DNA of 60,622 nucleotides from assembly GCA_011523705.1 (NCBI GenBank), contig WTGC01000004.1, forward strand, positions 1 through 60,622, in the 5' to 3' direction. Shown here piece by piece: positions 24,939 through 34,288 of this stretch. Each line of letters starts with the position of its first letter. Position 1 is the stretch's first letter. Position numbers and translations under genes: made by a program. A model generated the notes under the pieces. It saw only the letters and a list, made by a program, of their open reading frames with translations, did not search any database and was not told the DNA's origin. The DNA comes from Chloroflexota bacterium (GTDB taxonomy: Bacteria > Chloroflexota > Anaerolineae > Aggregatilineales > Phototrophicaceae).

Positions 24939-26642
24939 ATGAGCATCCCATCCGACCTGGCAATCGCGCAGAAAGCAAGCCTCGTTCACATCAATGAGAT
25001 CGCCGAAAAAATGGGGCTGGACCCGGATACGGATCTGGAGCATTACGGCAAGCATGTCGCCAAGATTAACCTCGATGCGCTTGAACGCCTCCAATCAAGA
25101 CCCGACGCAAAATATGTCGATGTCACCGCGATCACGCCGACGCCGCTGGGCGAAGGCAAATCAACCACCACCGTAGGCATCGGCCAAGCGATGAAGCATA
25201 TCGGTAAGAAGGCCATCATCACCGTGCGCCAGCCCTCGCAAGGTCCCACCTTCGGCATCAAAGGCGGGGCGGCCGGCGGCGGCTACAGCCAGATCGTGCC
25301 GATGGAGAATTTCAACCTGCATCTGACCGGCGACATCCACGCCATCAGCGCCGCGCACAATCTGATCGCCGCCATGCTCGACGCCCATATCTATCACGGC
25401 AACGCCCGCGACATCGATATCCACAATATCGCCTGGCGCCGGGTCGTCGACCTCAACGACCGCGCCCTGCGCAATATCATCGTCGGTTTGGGCGCGCGCT
25501 TTGACGGCGTGCCGCGCCAATCCGGCTACGATATCACCGTCGCTTCCGAGATTATGGCGATCCTGGCGCTGACCACCTCGCTGCGTGATATGCGCGAACG
25601 CATCGGCAAGATGGTCGTCGCCTACGACCGCGACAAGAATCCGGTCTCGGCCGAGGACATTCAAGCAGCCGGCGCCGCCACCGTGCTGATGAAAGAAGCG
25701 ATCATGCCGAATCTGATGCAGACGCTGGAAAACACGCCGGCGCTGGTCCATGCCGGTCCCTTCGCCAATATCGCTCATGGCAATTCTTCCATCATCGCCG
25801 ATCTGATCGCCATGAAATGCGGCGATTATGTCGTGACCGAATCCGGCTTCGGCGCGGATATCGGCGCCGAGAAATTCTTCAACATCAAATCGCGCATTAG
25901 CGGCTTGAAGCCAAACGCCGTCGTCGTCGTGACCACTATTCGCGCTCTAAAAGCGCATACCGGCAAATACACCATCATCCCCGGCAAGCCGATTGATCCG
26001 GCGCTGAAAGATGAAAATGTCGCTGATGTCGAAGCGGGCGCGGTCAATTTGGTGCGCCACCTGGAAAACCTCAAGAAGTTCGGCGTCAATCCGGTGGTCG
26101 CCATCAATGTCTTCGCCGATGATACGGCCGCGGAAATCGATGCGGTTCGCGAAATTGCCTTGGCCGCTGGCGCAACCGGCGTCGCGGTGGCGCGGCATTG
26201 GGCGGAAGGCGGCGCCGGCGCGGTCGACCTGGCCGAGATGATCGTATCCGCTTGCGAAATGCCGAATCAATTTCGCCTGCTTTATAGCGACGACATGTCA
26301 ATCAAAGATAAAATCGAAACGATCGCGACCGAGATTTATCGCGCCGATGGCGTCGATTACGCGCCGATCGCCAGCCGCAAGATCCGGCAATTCGAAGAAC
26401 AGGGACTGCGCTCGCTGCCGATCTGCATGGACAAGACGCATCTCAGCCTGAGCGACAATCCCAAGCTGAAAGGCGCGCCCGATGGCTTCCGCGTCACCAT
26501 CACCGACATTCGCGCGGCGGCCGGCGCCGGCTTCATCTATCCGCTCTGCGGCAATGTGCGGACCATGCCCGGCTTGGGACGGCGACCGGCGGCGATGAAT
26601 GTTGATATTGACGAAGATGGCAAGGTTGTCGGCTTGTTCTAA
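24939..26642 (+). CDS. fhs: Formate--tetrahydrofolate ligase
   Basis: 567 aa from ATG 24939 (AAAGG upstream); the frame is open further 5' without family sequence. The P-loop-like ATP site TPTPLGEGKSTTTVG is intact. Other signatures are RQPSQGPTFGIKGGAAGGGYSQ, NLHLTGDIHAI and TESGFGADIGAEKF. The C-terminus has GFIYPLCGNVRTMPGLG. It joins formate to tetrahydrofolate with ATP, giving 10-formyl-THF for purine synthesis and one-carbon metabolism (or the Wood-Ljungdahl methyl branch in acetogens). It stands alone, with the pyrimidine operon 254 bp further on. Confidence 0.97.
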   Translation: MSIPSDLAIAQKASLVHINEIAEKMGLDPDTDLEHYGKHVAKINLDALERLQSRPDAKYVDVTAITPTPLGEGKSTTTVGIGQAMKHIGKKAIITVRQPSQGPTFGIKGGAAGGGYSQIVPMENFNLHLTGDIHAISAAHNLIAAMLDAHIYHGNARDIDIHNIAWRRVVDLNDRALRNIIVGLGARFDGVPRQSGYDITVASEIMAILALTTSLRDMRERIGKMVVAYDRDKNPVSAEDIQAAGAATVLMKEAIMPNLMQTLENTPALVHAGPFANIAHGNSSIIADLIAMKCGDYVVTESGFGADIGAEKFFNIKSRISGLKPNAVVVVTTIRALKAHTGKYTIIPGKPIDPALKDENVADVEAGAVNLVRHLENLKKFGVNPVVAINVFADDTAAEIDAVREIALAAGATGVAVARHWAEGGAGAVDLAEMIVSACEMPNQFRLLYSDDMSIKDKIETIATEIYRADGVDYAPIASRKIRQFEEQGLRSLPICMDKTHLSLSDNPKLKGAPDGFRVTITDIRAAAGAGFIYPLCGNVRTMPGLGRRPAAMNVDIDEDGKVVGLF

Positions 26643-26896
26643 GCGAGTGAATAAAGTCATGCAAATGTCATCTGTAGGGGAGCTTGACCCGCTGTGTCGG
26701 CGGTCGGTGTCTACGCGACCTACGCGCGGCGCCGAATCGCCCGATATAACCATGGTTCGAAAAGCGGGCTTCTCAGCAAGACGCCCCTATAACTTCCTTC
26801 AGTATTGCACGCGCTCATTTCTTGGCGACTGCGTTCGTTTCGCGGCATAATGGCGCACGGGCAAGCGAATACGCTTGAGTATCAGGAGAGGACTCA
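26643..26896. repeat. Leader region of the pyr operon with the longest GTAGACAC-family copy
   Basis: 254 bp. From about 26672 to 26790 runs a repeat complex. CTGTAGGGGAGCTTGACCC joins GCTGTGTCGGCGGTCGGTG, TCTACGCGACC and TACGCG (the element in reverse orientation, 26686-26726), and the complex ends with GACGCCCCTAT. AGGAGAGG (26884-26891) is the ribosome site for pyrB. I see no clear PyrR-type attenuator. Confidence 0.7.
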
Positions 26897-27961
26897 TTGG
26901 CAAGCGAAAGCGGCGCCGAATCATCTATCAGTTCCCACGCCCGCAACTACCAGCCACCGGCCATCCAGGGTGACTTTCTGGGCAAGCACATCATTTCCGT
27001 CGACCAATTTCAGCGGCGCGACCTCGATATTCTTTTCAACGCCGCGACATCTATCCGCAAGCGCATCCGCAGCAACGATCGCGGCTTGACGGAACTCTGC
27101 GCCGGCAAGGTGATGGCATCGCTCTTTTTTGAAGCCAGCACCCGCACTGATATGTCCTTTCAGGCGGCGATGCGGCGCCTCGGCGGCGATGTGATCGCCG
27201 TCAGCAACGGCGTGCGCTTTTCATCGATGTACAAAGGCGAGAACCTGTCCGATACCATTCGCGCCACCGGCTGCTACGCAGACGTGATTGTGCTGCGCCA
27301 CCCGGAAATCGGCTCGTCTTATGAAGCCGGCTACTATCTCGACTTGCTAAACGGGCGCATCGACAATCCGACTGTCGCCATCAGCGGCGGCGATGGCATC
27401 GGCGAGCATCCGACCCAGGCGCTGCTCGATATCTTTACCATTTACGACCAGAAGCACTCGCTTGATGGGCTGACGATCACGCTAGTCGGCGATCTCAAAC
27501 ACGGCCGCACGGTGCATTCGCTGGCGAAACTGATCGCCTATTACGATGCCGCTGACGTCCGGCTTTGTCTGGTCGCGCCGGAGAGCCTGGGCATGCCCAG
27601 CGACATCACCGATCTGGTGGGGTCGCATGGCATCGCCGTCCGCCAAACCGACGATCTAATGGACGTCATCGCCGAGACCGATGTCATCTATTGGACGCGG
27701 ATTCAGGAGGAACGATTTGATGACGCGGACGCATACGCGCGCATCAAAGACCGCTTCATCATGACGCCAGATCTGCTGTCCTGGGCGCCGGCGGACGTCA
27801 TCCTGATGCACCCCCTGCCGCGCAAACACGAAATGGGCAGTCGCGCAGATCACGATGTTCTGGACAGCGACCGGCGCTCCATCTATTTTGAGCAGATGGA
27901 GAATGGCATGTTTGTGCGCATGGCTTTGCTGGTCAAAGTGCTGCGCGGAGTATATGTTTGA
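26897..27961 (+). CDS. pyrB: Aspartate carbamoyltransferase, catalytic subunit
   Basis: 354 aa. Start codon TTG 26897 is supported by AGGAGAGG 5 nt upstream; no better ATG precedes the conserved region. Carbamoyl-phosphate residues are in FFEASTRTDMSFQAAM and GEHPTQALLDIFT, aspartate-site residues in ILMHPLPRKHEM. About 25 extra N-terminal residues precede the usual start. It catalyses the first committed step of pyrimidine synthesis. First gene of pyrBCDEF; its TGA overlaps the pyrC ATG by one base. No pyrI regulatory subunit gene is adjacent. Confidence 0.96.
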   Translation: MASESGAESSISSHARNYQPPAIQGDFLGKHIISVDQFQRRDLDILFNAATSIRKRIRSNDRGLTELCAGKVMASLFFEASTRTDMSFQAAMRRLGGDVIAVSNGVRFSSMYKGENLSDTIRATGCYADVIVLRHPEIGSSYEAGYYLDLLNGRIDNPTVAISGGDGIGEHPTQALLDIFTIYDQKHSLDGLTITLVGDLKHGRTVHSLAKLIAYYDAADVRLCLVAPESLGMPSDITDLVGSHGIAVRQTDDLMDVIAETDVIYWTRIQEERFDDADAYARIKDRFIMTPDLLSWAPADVILMHPLPRKHEMGSRADHDVLDSDRRSIYFEQMENGMFVRMALLVKVLRGVYV

Positions 27962-29037
27962 TGCCGCAAATCAAAATCCCCGGCATGATCGACCCGCATA
28001 CCCATCTTCGTGATCTCGATTGGTCGCACAAAGCGACCTTCTCATCGGAAACGAAAGCGGCCATCGCCGGCGGCTATACGGCGGTTTTCGATATGCCCAA
28101 TACCGCGCCCTCGACCGTCGACGATGCCCGGCTGACCGACAAGCTGGCGCGCATTGATAAAGCCGCGCACTGCGATTGGGGGCTCTACTTTGGCGCATCC
28201 CAAGCTGACAACAGCGCCGAATATGAGCGCATCGCCGCGCGCGTCTGTGGGCTGAAGATGTACAACAATTCCACCACCGGCGATCTCTTCATTGAATCCA
28301 GCGCCATGCGCGAGCGGCACTACCGCGCCTGGACCACCAACCGTCTTATCGCCGTGCATGCCGAAGGCGAAACCGTCGCCAACATTCTTGACCTGGTGCG
28401 GAAATACCGACAGCCGACGCACTTTCTGCATATCAGCAGCGAGTTTGAAATCAAGCTCTTGACACAAGCCAAACGAGATGGGCTGCCGATAACCATCGGC
28501 GTCTGCCCGCATCACCTTTTCTTGTCCGACGATGACTTGCCGGCTTTGGGCGGCTTTGGCTTGATGAAGCCTGAGCTCAAGCGCAAGAGCGATCAGCGTG
28601 CGCTTTGGCGCGCCGTTCGGCTGGGCGTTGTCGATATCATTGAGTCCGATCACGCGCCCCATACCATCGCCGAAAAAGAAGCGGACGAGCCAGCTTTTGG
28701 CGTTCCCGGGTTGGAAACGACCCTGCCCTTGATGATGCAGGCGGTTGAAGATGGCCGCCTTCCCTTGCAACGAGCCTGCGATATGGTCTCGCTCAATGTG
28801 CAGCGTATCTGGCGCATCACCCCGCTGCCTAAGACATATACCGTTGTGGACACCGATCAGAGCTACCGAATCGAAGGGCGGAATCTGCTGAGCAAATGCG
28901 GCTGGTCGCCCTTTGAGGGCATGCGCGTCTGCGGTAAAGTCCTTGAAGTGTGGATCCGCGGTCATCAAGTTTATGACGGAGAAAAAGTCTTGAGCGCGCC
29001 GGGCTTCGGGCGCAATCTCTTTGGATTTGTCGCATGA
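27961..29037 (+). CDS. pyrC: Dihydroorotase
   Basis: 358 aa from ATG 27961, which overlaps the pyrB stop (TGATG). The amidohydrolase metal motif is GMIDPHTHLRD (His13, His15). The likely carboxylated lysine is in VCGLKMYNNST. Further metal ligands are in LIAVHAEGE and THFLHISSEFE, and the catalytic Asp is in ESDHAPHTIAEKE. It cyclises carbamoyl-aspartate to dihydroorotate. The length and the DHTHLRD/DHAPH pattern fit a compact dihydroorotase active without pyrB association, though that cannot be tested here. Confidence 0.94.
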   Translation: MPQIKIPGMIDPHTHLRDLDWSHKATFSSETKAAIAGGYTAVFDMPNTAPSTVDDARLTDKLARIDKAAHCDWGLYFGASQADNSAEYERIAARVCGLKMYNNSTTGDLFIESSAMRERHYRAWTTNRLIAVHAEGETVANILDLVRKYRQPTHFLHISSEFEIKLLTQAKRDGLPITIGVCPHHLFLSDDDLPALGGFGLMKPELKRKSDQRALWRAVRLGVVDIIESDHAPHTIAEKEADEPAFGVPGLETTLPLMMQAVEDGRLPLQRACDMVSLNVQRIWRITPLPKTYTVVDTDQSYRIEGRNLLSKCGWSPFEGMRVCGKVLEVWIRGHQVYDGEKVLSAPGFGRNLFGFVA

Positions 29038-30212
29038 ACTCGCTCTTCAAATCGGCGCTGCTGCGAGCCATTGGCGCCGGCTATCAATCGCTCATTCGCC
29101 CGCTCGTATTTCGCCTTTCGGCACAGAATGCGCACGACAAAGCGATTGCACTTCTCCGCGCTCTCGATGGCCTGCCTTTTGCCGCCGCCATGGCCGCCGC
29201 CCTTCACCGCTTGACATTCAGCGACACATCGACCGCGGTAGGTGGCGCGCGCCTGTCACAGCGCCTGATTCTGGCGGCGGGCTTGATCAAAGGCGACGGC
29301 TTCGCCGACGAGGAGCAGGCCCTGCTCGCAGTCCGCCAAGGACGCAATATTATGCCCGGCTGGCGCATTCTACCGGCGCTGGCGGGACCGGTGGAACTCG
29401 GCTCCTTCACCCGCTATCCGCGTCTGGGCAACCCGGGCACGGTCGCCTGGCGCAATACAGCGACGCAGTCGACCCAGAACCGCGTCGGTCTGCGAAATCC
29501 CGGCGCCCGCGCTGCCGCCCGCTTCCTGGGCGAAGGGCGCAGCCAACTCCCAAAGGAATTCGGCATCAACATCGCCGTCTCGCCCGGCGCCGAGGACATC
29601 GACGAGCAGACACGACATGTCACCGAATCGGTCGCGTTCTTCCTCGATGCCGGCGTCCAGCCGAGCTGGTTCACGCTCAACCTCAGTTGCCCCAACACCG
29701 AAGACGACCCGCAGGGGCATCAGTTGGAGGCAGAGACCAGGCAGCTTTGCGGAGTAGTTGTGGAAAGACTTCGCTCTGAACAGCGCGAGATTCCGCTTTG
29801 GGTCAAGATAGGTCCGTGCCTGGCAAATGAACAGTATCGCAAATTAATGCGCCTCTTTCATGAAGTCGGGGTCAAAGCGGTCGTGGCGACAAACACGCTG
29901 GCGCAGCCATCGCCTGACGATCGCGACATGCAGGCGGGCGTCGGCGGCGGCGACCTATTCCCCGCTGCCCTGGACGCCGTTCGTCAGTTGGTTGCGGAAG
30001 TGAATCGAAAAAGTTATGCTATCGACGTAATTGCTTGTGGCGGCATCGTCGACGGCGCCAGCCTGCGAGAATACGAAACGCTAGGTGTCAAGGCTGGGCA
30101 GTATTGGTCGGCGCTGGTGTATCGTGGTCCTTTCGCCGCCGCCATAATCGAAAGCGAGCTCGCGCAACATGAACACAGGCTTAGAGCATTCCATCGCAAG
30201 AGCCTTGCTTGA
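29034..30212 (+). CDS. pyrD: Dihydroorotate dehydrogenase, class-2-like
   Basis: 392 aa, starting in an ATGA overlap with pyrC. The N-terminal 45 residues (LLRAIGAGYQSLIRPLVFRL...AHDKAIALLRAL) look like the membrane-associating helix pair of class 2 (quinone-linked) enzymes. NRVGLRNPG and the general layout also fit class 2. However, the catalytic-base motif is LNLSCPNTEDDP, with Cys219 where class 2 enzymes normally have Ser; Cys is the class 1 base. VKIGPCLA and ACGGIVDG (FMN phosphate region) are present. It oxidises dihydroorotate to orotate. It overlaps pyrE by 44 bp. Confidence 0.9.
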   Translation: MNSLFKSALLRAIGAGYQSLIRPLVFRLSAQNAHDKAIALLRALDGLPFAAAMAAALHRLTFSDTSTAVGGARLSQRLILAAGLIKGDGFADEEQALLAVRQGRNIMPGWRILPALAGPVELGSFTRYPRLGNPGTVAWRNTATQSTQNRVGLRNPGARAAARFLGEGRSQLPKEFGINIAVSPGAEDIDEQTRHVTESVAFFLDAGVQPSWFTLNLSCPNTEDDPQGHQLEAETRQLCGVVVERLRSEQREIPLWVKIGPCLANEQYRKLMRLFHEVGVKAVVATNTLAQPSPDDRDMQAGVGGGDLFPAALDAVRQLVAEVNRKSYAIDVIACGGIVDGASLREYETLGVKAGQYWSALVYRGPFAAAIIESELAQHEHRLRAFHRKSLA

Positions 30213-30813
30213 CGTTGGCGCGGTGACATTTTCTCCGGAAATCCCCTATATCTTTACATCGGGTTTGCGTTCGCCAGTTTATGTGGATAATCGCGTCTTG
30301 GTCTATCATCCAGACGCGTGGCGCGCAATCGTCGAGGGATTCCAATCCAAGATTGCTGCGCGAGATTTGCGCTTTGATGTGATCGCTGGGGTCGCAGTCG
30401 GAGGCGTGCCACATAGCTCAGCCCTGGCTTACGCCACGCGCAGGCCTTCGGTCTTTATTCGTAAGTCAAGCAAAGCGCATGGTAAGCGGCAGTTGATAGA
30501 AGGCGGGGGCGTCGCCAACAAGCGCGTCTTGCTCGTGGAAGACCATGTTTCAACCGGTGGGAGCGCTCTCGAAGCGGTGAAAGCGATACGCGCGGAAGGC
30601 GCAGTAGTCGAGTGCGCCTTGGCCATTATAAGCTACGGATTTCCTGCGGCAAAAGACGCATTCAAACAAGCGGGTCTCCAGCTGGTAACACTGACGAACT
30701 TTGACGTCTTGCTGAAGCAGACTTTGGAGCGAGGCGAATTGAGCGAAGCACAGCTTCACGTTATACGCCAATGGTTTGCGGATCCCCACTCTTGGGGCAA
30801 ACAGTTCGCTTGA
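30169..30813 (+). CDS. pyrE: Orotate phosphoribosyltransferase
   Basis: 214 aa. The PRPP-binding motif is RVLLVEDHVSTGGSALEA. Earlier signatures are FTSGLRSPVYVDNR and DVIAGVAVGGVPHSSALAY, and the flexible catalytic loop includes IRKSSKAHGKRQLIEGG. It attaches orotate to PRPP to give OMP. The chosen ATG 30169 lies inside the end of pyrD, a 44-bp overlap, and no later ATG keeps the conserved N-terminal helix. Its TGA overlaps the likely TTG start of pyrF. Confidence 0.95.
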   Translation: MNTGLEHSIARALLDVGAVTFSPEIPYIFTSGLRSPVYVDNRVLVYHPDAWRAIVEGFQSKIAARDLRFDVIAGVAVGGVPHSSALAYATRRPSVFIRKSSKAHGKRQLIEGGGVANKRVLLVEDHVSTGGSALEAVKAIRAEGAVVECALAIISYGFPAAKDAFKQAGLQLVTLTNFDVLLKQTLERGELSEAQLHVIRQWFADPHSWGKQFA

Positions 30814-31607
30814 ACGCCATCGACAAATACAATGCTCGTGTCGACGCCGCCGATTCCCTCCTCTGCGTTGGTTTGGACAGCGATATCGGCAAGCTGCCGG
30901 CCGCCTACCGCAATCACTACGCGCCCCAGCTGGCTTTCAATCGCCACATCATCGACGCCACCGCCGAATACGCCGCTGCCTTCAAATTCAACATGGCTTT
31001 CTATGAGGCGAACGGCGCCGCTGGCTGGCGGCAATTGGCGCAATCCTTGGCCTATCTGCGGCAGCGCCATCCCGATATCTTGATCATCAGCGATGCCAAG
31101 CGCGCCGATATCGGCAATACCAGCAACGCTTACGCCCGCGCGATTTTCGACCGGCTCGGCTTTGATGCCGTCACGCTCAACCCCTACCTCGGCCGCGACG
31201 CCCTCCAGCCCTTCCTCGATTATGCCGACAAAGCTTGCATCATTCTGTGCCGAACATCGAATCCCGGCTCCGCCGAGTTTCAGAATCTGCGAGTCGACTC
31301 TAAGCCTCTGTGGCAGATCGTCGCCGAGAAGACGGCTGCCGAGTGGAATGCCAACGGCAACTGCATGCTGGTTGCCTCGGCGACGAATCCGCAAGAAATG
31401 GCGCAGATTCGCGCCATCGCCGGCGAGATGACTTTGCTGGTTCCCGGCGTCGGCGCCCAAGGCGGCGACCTCGCAGCCGCCGTCGAAGCTGGACTGAATC
31501 GCGCCGGCCGTGGCTTGATCATCAATTCTTCGCGCGGCATCATCTTCGCCGATGATCCAGCGCATGCAGCTCGCGGACTGCGCGCGGCGATCAACGCAAA
31601 TCGCTAG
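30810..31607 (+). CDS. pyrF: Orotidine 5'-phosphate decarboxylase (type 2)
   Basis: 265 aa from TTG 30810, which overlaps the pyrE stop as TTGA; ATG 30771 would add 13 residues and is an alternative. The type-2 (Mycobacterium-like) PyrF signature is clear: SLLCVGLDSDIGKLP, AAFKFNMAFYEANGAAGW, and catalytic Asp-Lys-Asp in ISDAKRADIGNTS. VPGVGAQGGDL and GLIINSSRGIIFA close the barrel. It decarboxylates OMP to UMP and completes the operon. Confidence 0.93.
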   Translation: MNAIDKYNARVDAADSLLCVGLDSDIGKLPAAYRNHYAPQLAFNRHIIDATAEYAAAFKFNMAFYEANGAAGWRQLAQSLAYLRQRHPDILIISDAKRADIGNTSNAYARAIFDRLGFDAVTLNPYLGRDALQPFLDYADKACIILCRTSNPGSAEFQNLRVDSKPLWQIVAEKTAAEWNANGNCMLVASATNPQEMAQIRAIAGEMTLLVPGVGAQGGDLAAAVEAGLNRAGRGLIINSSRGIIFADDPAHAARGLRAAINANR

Positions 31608-31635
31608 CCCGCGGCATGGCTGCCAAAGAAGTCAA

Positions 31636-32124
31636 ATGACAATGCCGCTGATAGAACCGCCAGAGCGTACCCGCGTCTTCCAGAAGTCGAGCGTCATCGA
31701 GACCACGCTCGCGGAAATCAAACGCTTTCACGAAGCGCCGAGCGCCTTAGCCAGTCTGACGCCGCCGCCGATCCGCATGCAAGTGCATCGCGACGAGCGC
31801 CGCTCGCTGACCGAAGGCGAAATCGAATTCACGCTGTTTTTCGGTCCGCTTCCCATTCGCTGGACCGCGCGCCATGAGCCCGGACCGTCGATCGACTCCT
31901 TCGCCGACCTGCAGCTGCGGGGACCGCTGGCTTATTGGCGCCACGAACATATCTTTGCCGAGGTCGCTGGCGGCGTCGCGCTCACCGACCGCATCACGCT
32001 GGCGCATCGCGCCGGATTCATCGGTCTGCTCACCCGGCTCGCCTTCGACGGCTTGCCTCTGCGCCTGCTATTCGCCTATCGTCACTGGCGCACGCGGCGG
32101 GCGCTGCAATCGGGCGGCGAATAG
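31636..32124 (+). CDS. SRPBCC-family ligand-binding protein
   Basis: 162 aa from ATG 31636 (AAAGAAG just upstream). The pattern matches the START/Bet v1-like SRPBCC family (COG4276-type). FQKSSVIETTLAEIKRFHEAPSALASLTPPP is followed by GEIEFTLFFGPLPIRW, then FADLQLRGPLAYWRHEHIFAEV, ALTDRITLAHR and LLFAYRHWRTRR. These proteins bind hydrophobic ligands; no enzymatic role can be assigned. It begins 28 bp after pyrF, probably on the same transcript, and is followed by a CrtI-like flavoprotein gene. Confidence 0.75.
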   Translation: MTMPLIEPPERTRVFQKSSVIETTLAEIKRFHEAPSALASLTPPPIRMQVHRDERRSLTEGEIEFTLFFGPLPIRWTARHEPGPSIDSFADLQLRGPLAYWRHEHIFAEVAGGVALTDRITLAHRAGFIGLLTRLAFDGLPLRLLFAYRHWRTRRALQSGGE

Positions 32125-32268
32125 CGGGACAATTTGCCAAGCGCAAGCTGTTGCTGTATCTTAAATTCACCTGAAAGTTCGCGGTTTCAGCAGCGACCGA
32201 GACGATGAACGCCGCATCTGATTCGACGGCGCCTCAAAGCGCGCGTCTAAGTCCCAGCAATCTGCTGG

Positions 32269-33753
32269 ATGAAGGCTACCGCCGTGCCTAAGACCATCAT
32301 TGTCATCGGCGCGGGCATCGGCGGCTTGGCCGCGGCGATTCGGCTGGCGCAAGCTGGCCATGATGTCACGGTCGTGGAGAAGAATCCAGAGGTCGGCGGG
32401 CTCGTCAGCGCTTATCACGCCGGCGGCTGCAGCTGGACGATTAGTCCCCCGGCCATTTCCGCCCGGCGGTTGTTGGACGCGCTCTTTCACGATCTCGGGC
32501 GCAGCGCCGATGACTATCTCCAGTGGCAAGCGATTGATCCGCAGACGCGATTCTTCTTCCCCGACGGCGTCGTCTTCAATACCTATCGCGATTGGACGAA
32601 AACGGCGGCCGAGATCGCCCGAATTGAGCCGGCCGATGTATCGGGATACTTGCGCTTTCTGGCTTACGCCGCCCGCCTGCATGGGCTGAGGCGTTTTGGC
32701 TTCGGCAAGTCTGAGACCGCGACCGATTTCCTATTCGCCAGCTGGTTGCGCGCCGGTCCTTTTCACAGCGCAACCAGCGCCATCAGCCGATTTGTCCGCT
32801 CGGACAAACTTGTCCGCGTACTTGCTCACTACGCTAGTCAGTGCGGCGGCAATCCCTACGCTGTGCCGGCGAGCGCCAACGAACTGGCGCATGCCATTCT
32901 GAACGACGGCTTGTGGCATCCGCGCGGCGGACTCTCGGCAATACCGGGGGCGCTGGCGAAGCTGGCTCGCGAATTTGACGTAAGCATCCGTCTTTCCTGC
33001 CCGGTCAAGCAGATTGAGATTGAGGGCGATCGAGCGACCGGCGTGGCGCTTGAACGGGATGGCGAATTCCTGCCCGCCGATGCGGTCATCTCCAACATGG
33101 ATCCAATCTCGACTGCCCGCTACCTGCTGCCGGCGGACGCCGTTCCCGCTCCGGCCATGCGGCGGCTGGCTCAGAGGTCAATGTCAAGTTCCGCCTTTAT
33201 CATGCTGCTCGGCATCCGCGGCGCCTTCCCCCAGCTCGCGCACCACAACGTCTTCTTTTCCGACGATTATCGCGCCGAATTCGATCAGATTTTCCGGCGC
33301 GAAGTCATGCCCGATGATCCGACGATCACGCTGAGCATCAGCTGCAAGACCGACCCGCTTCAAGCGCCGGTCAATCAGGAGAATTGGCTGATTCAGGTCA
33401 ACGCGCCCGCACTATCAGAGAAGATAGACTGGGCGACCGAAGGCGATATCCTTCGCGACCGCATTCTGGCGATCCTGGCCCGGCGATACGGCTTGGAGCT
33501 GCGCGATCGGATTCGCCTGGAAAAACGCCTGACGCCGGCCGATCTGAGCCAATTGTCGGGGGCCTGGCGCGGCGCGATGTTTGGGGAATTGCCGCATGGA
33601 CAGCGCGCGGCGCTGGCGCGGCCACAAATTCGCAGCCGCCATGTACAGAATCTGTATCAGGTCGGGGGAGCAGTGGTGGCCGGTGGCGGATTGCCCCAGG
33701 CGATTCTATCAGCCAAGGAGGCCGCGGCAATGCTCCGTCAAGATCTGGGCTAA
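32269..33753 (+). CDS. CrtI/phytoene desaturase-like FAD oxidoreductase
   Basis: 494 aa. The FAD dinucleotide-binding motif is [30 protein letters not shown] near the start. The C-terminal FAD motif is [25 protein letters not shown], very like the GGGIPGVLLSGK region of carotenoid desaturases/isomerases. DAVISNMDP is also typical. Substrate could be a carotenoid or another polyprenoid/steroid-like lipid; no phytoene synthase (crtB) or cyclase gene is in the window. It is convergent with the MaoC-type gene with a 7-bp gap. Confidence 0.85.
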   Translation: MKATAVPKTIIVIGAGIGGLAAAIRLAQAGHDVTVVEKNPEVGGLVSAYHAGGCSWTISPPAISARRLLDALFHDLGRSADDYLQWQAIDPQTRFFFPDGVVFNTYRDWTKTAAEIARIEPADVSGYLRFLAYAARLHGLRRFGFGKSETATDFLFASWLRAGPFHSATSAISRFVRSDKLVRVLAHYASQCGGNPYAVPASANELAHAILNDGLWHPRGGLSAIPGALAKLAREFDVSIRLSCPVKQIEIEGDRATGVALERDGEFLPADAVISNMDPISTARYLLPADAVPAPAMRRLAQRSMSSSAFIMLLGIRGAFPQLAHHNVFFSDDYRAEFDQIFRREVMPDDPTITLSISCKTDPLQAPVNQENWLIQVNAPALSEKIDWATEGDILRDRILAILARRYGLELRDRIRLEKRLTPADLSQLSGAWRGAMFGELPHGQRAALARPQIRSRHVQNLYQVGGAVVAGGGLPQAILSAKEAAAMLRQDLG

Positions 33754-33760
33754 ATCGGCA

Positions 33761-34225
33761 TCAGGGCTTGGACATCATCAAGAGCGACAAGGTCCCCTTC
33801 TGCGCGACCGCGCCGTCCTGCTTGACGATCCGGGTATCCAGCACGACGGTGCCGCCACCGAGACGGCGCGCCGCTTTCGTCTCAATCACTTTTAGCTCAA
33901 CATGAATCGTATCGCCGATATAAACCGGAGTGCTGAATTTCATCTCCAGACCGCGAAAGCCCAGCACCGTGCGTTCCAGGATGCCCAACTGATAAGCTTG
34001 CCCGACCGCGTAGCTCAACGTCAGCATGCCATGCGCCACCCGCTGCCCCATGAAGGAGTCCTTGGCGTATTCGGCGTCGGTGTGCATCGGATTGTAATCG
34101 CCGGTCAAGGCGGCGAACTGCACCAAATCGGCTTCGGTGATGGTGCGCCCACGCGTCCGCATCGTCGCGCCCACTTCAAATTCTTCGAAGTAGAGACCGC
34201 GCGGGCCATCGGTTTCAAACTTCAC
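33761..34225 (-). CDS. MaoC-like (R)-hydratase / hot-dog fold protein
   Basis: 154 aa from GTG 34225, which has AAAGGA 6 nt upstream; the frame extends to a TTG at 34261. The hydratase motif is LTGDYNPMHTD, with the catalytic Asp and His five residues apart, in the order seen in MaoC / R-specific enoyl-CoA hydratases (PF01575). RVAHGMLTLSYAVG and FRGLEMKFSTPVYIGDTI complete the hot-dog fold. Such proteins hydrate 2-enoyl-CoA or act in hydroxyacyl metabolism. It lies downstream of the pyrophosphatase gene on the same strand. Confidence 0.88.
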   Translation of the reverse strand: MKFETDGPRGLYFEEFEVGATMRTRGRTITEADLVQFAALTGDYNPMHTDAEYAKDSFMGQRVAHGMLTLSYAVGQAYQLGILERTVLGFRGLEMKFSTPVYIGDTIHVELKVIETKAARRLGGGTVVLDTRIVKQDGAVAQKGTLSLLMMSKP

Positions 34226-34288
34226 CCATTGTCCTTTCGCATGTCGATACGACCGTGCCAATTGCCAGACGTCGATCTAGCGACGAGG

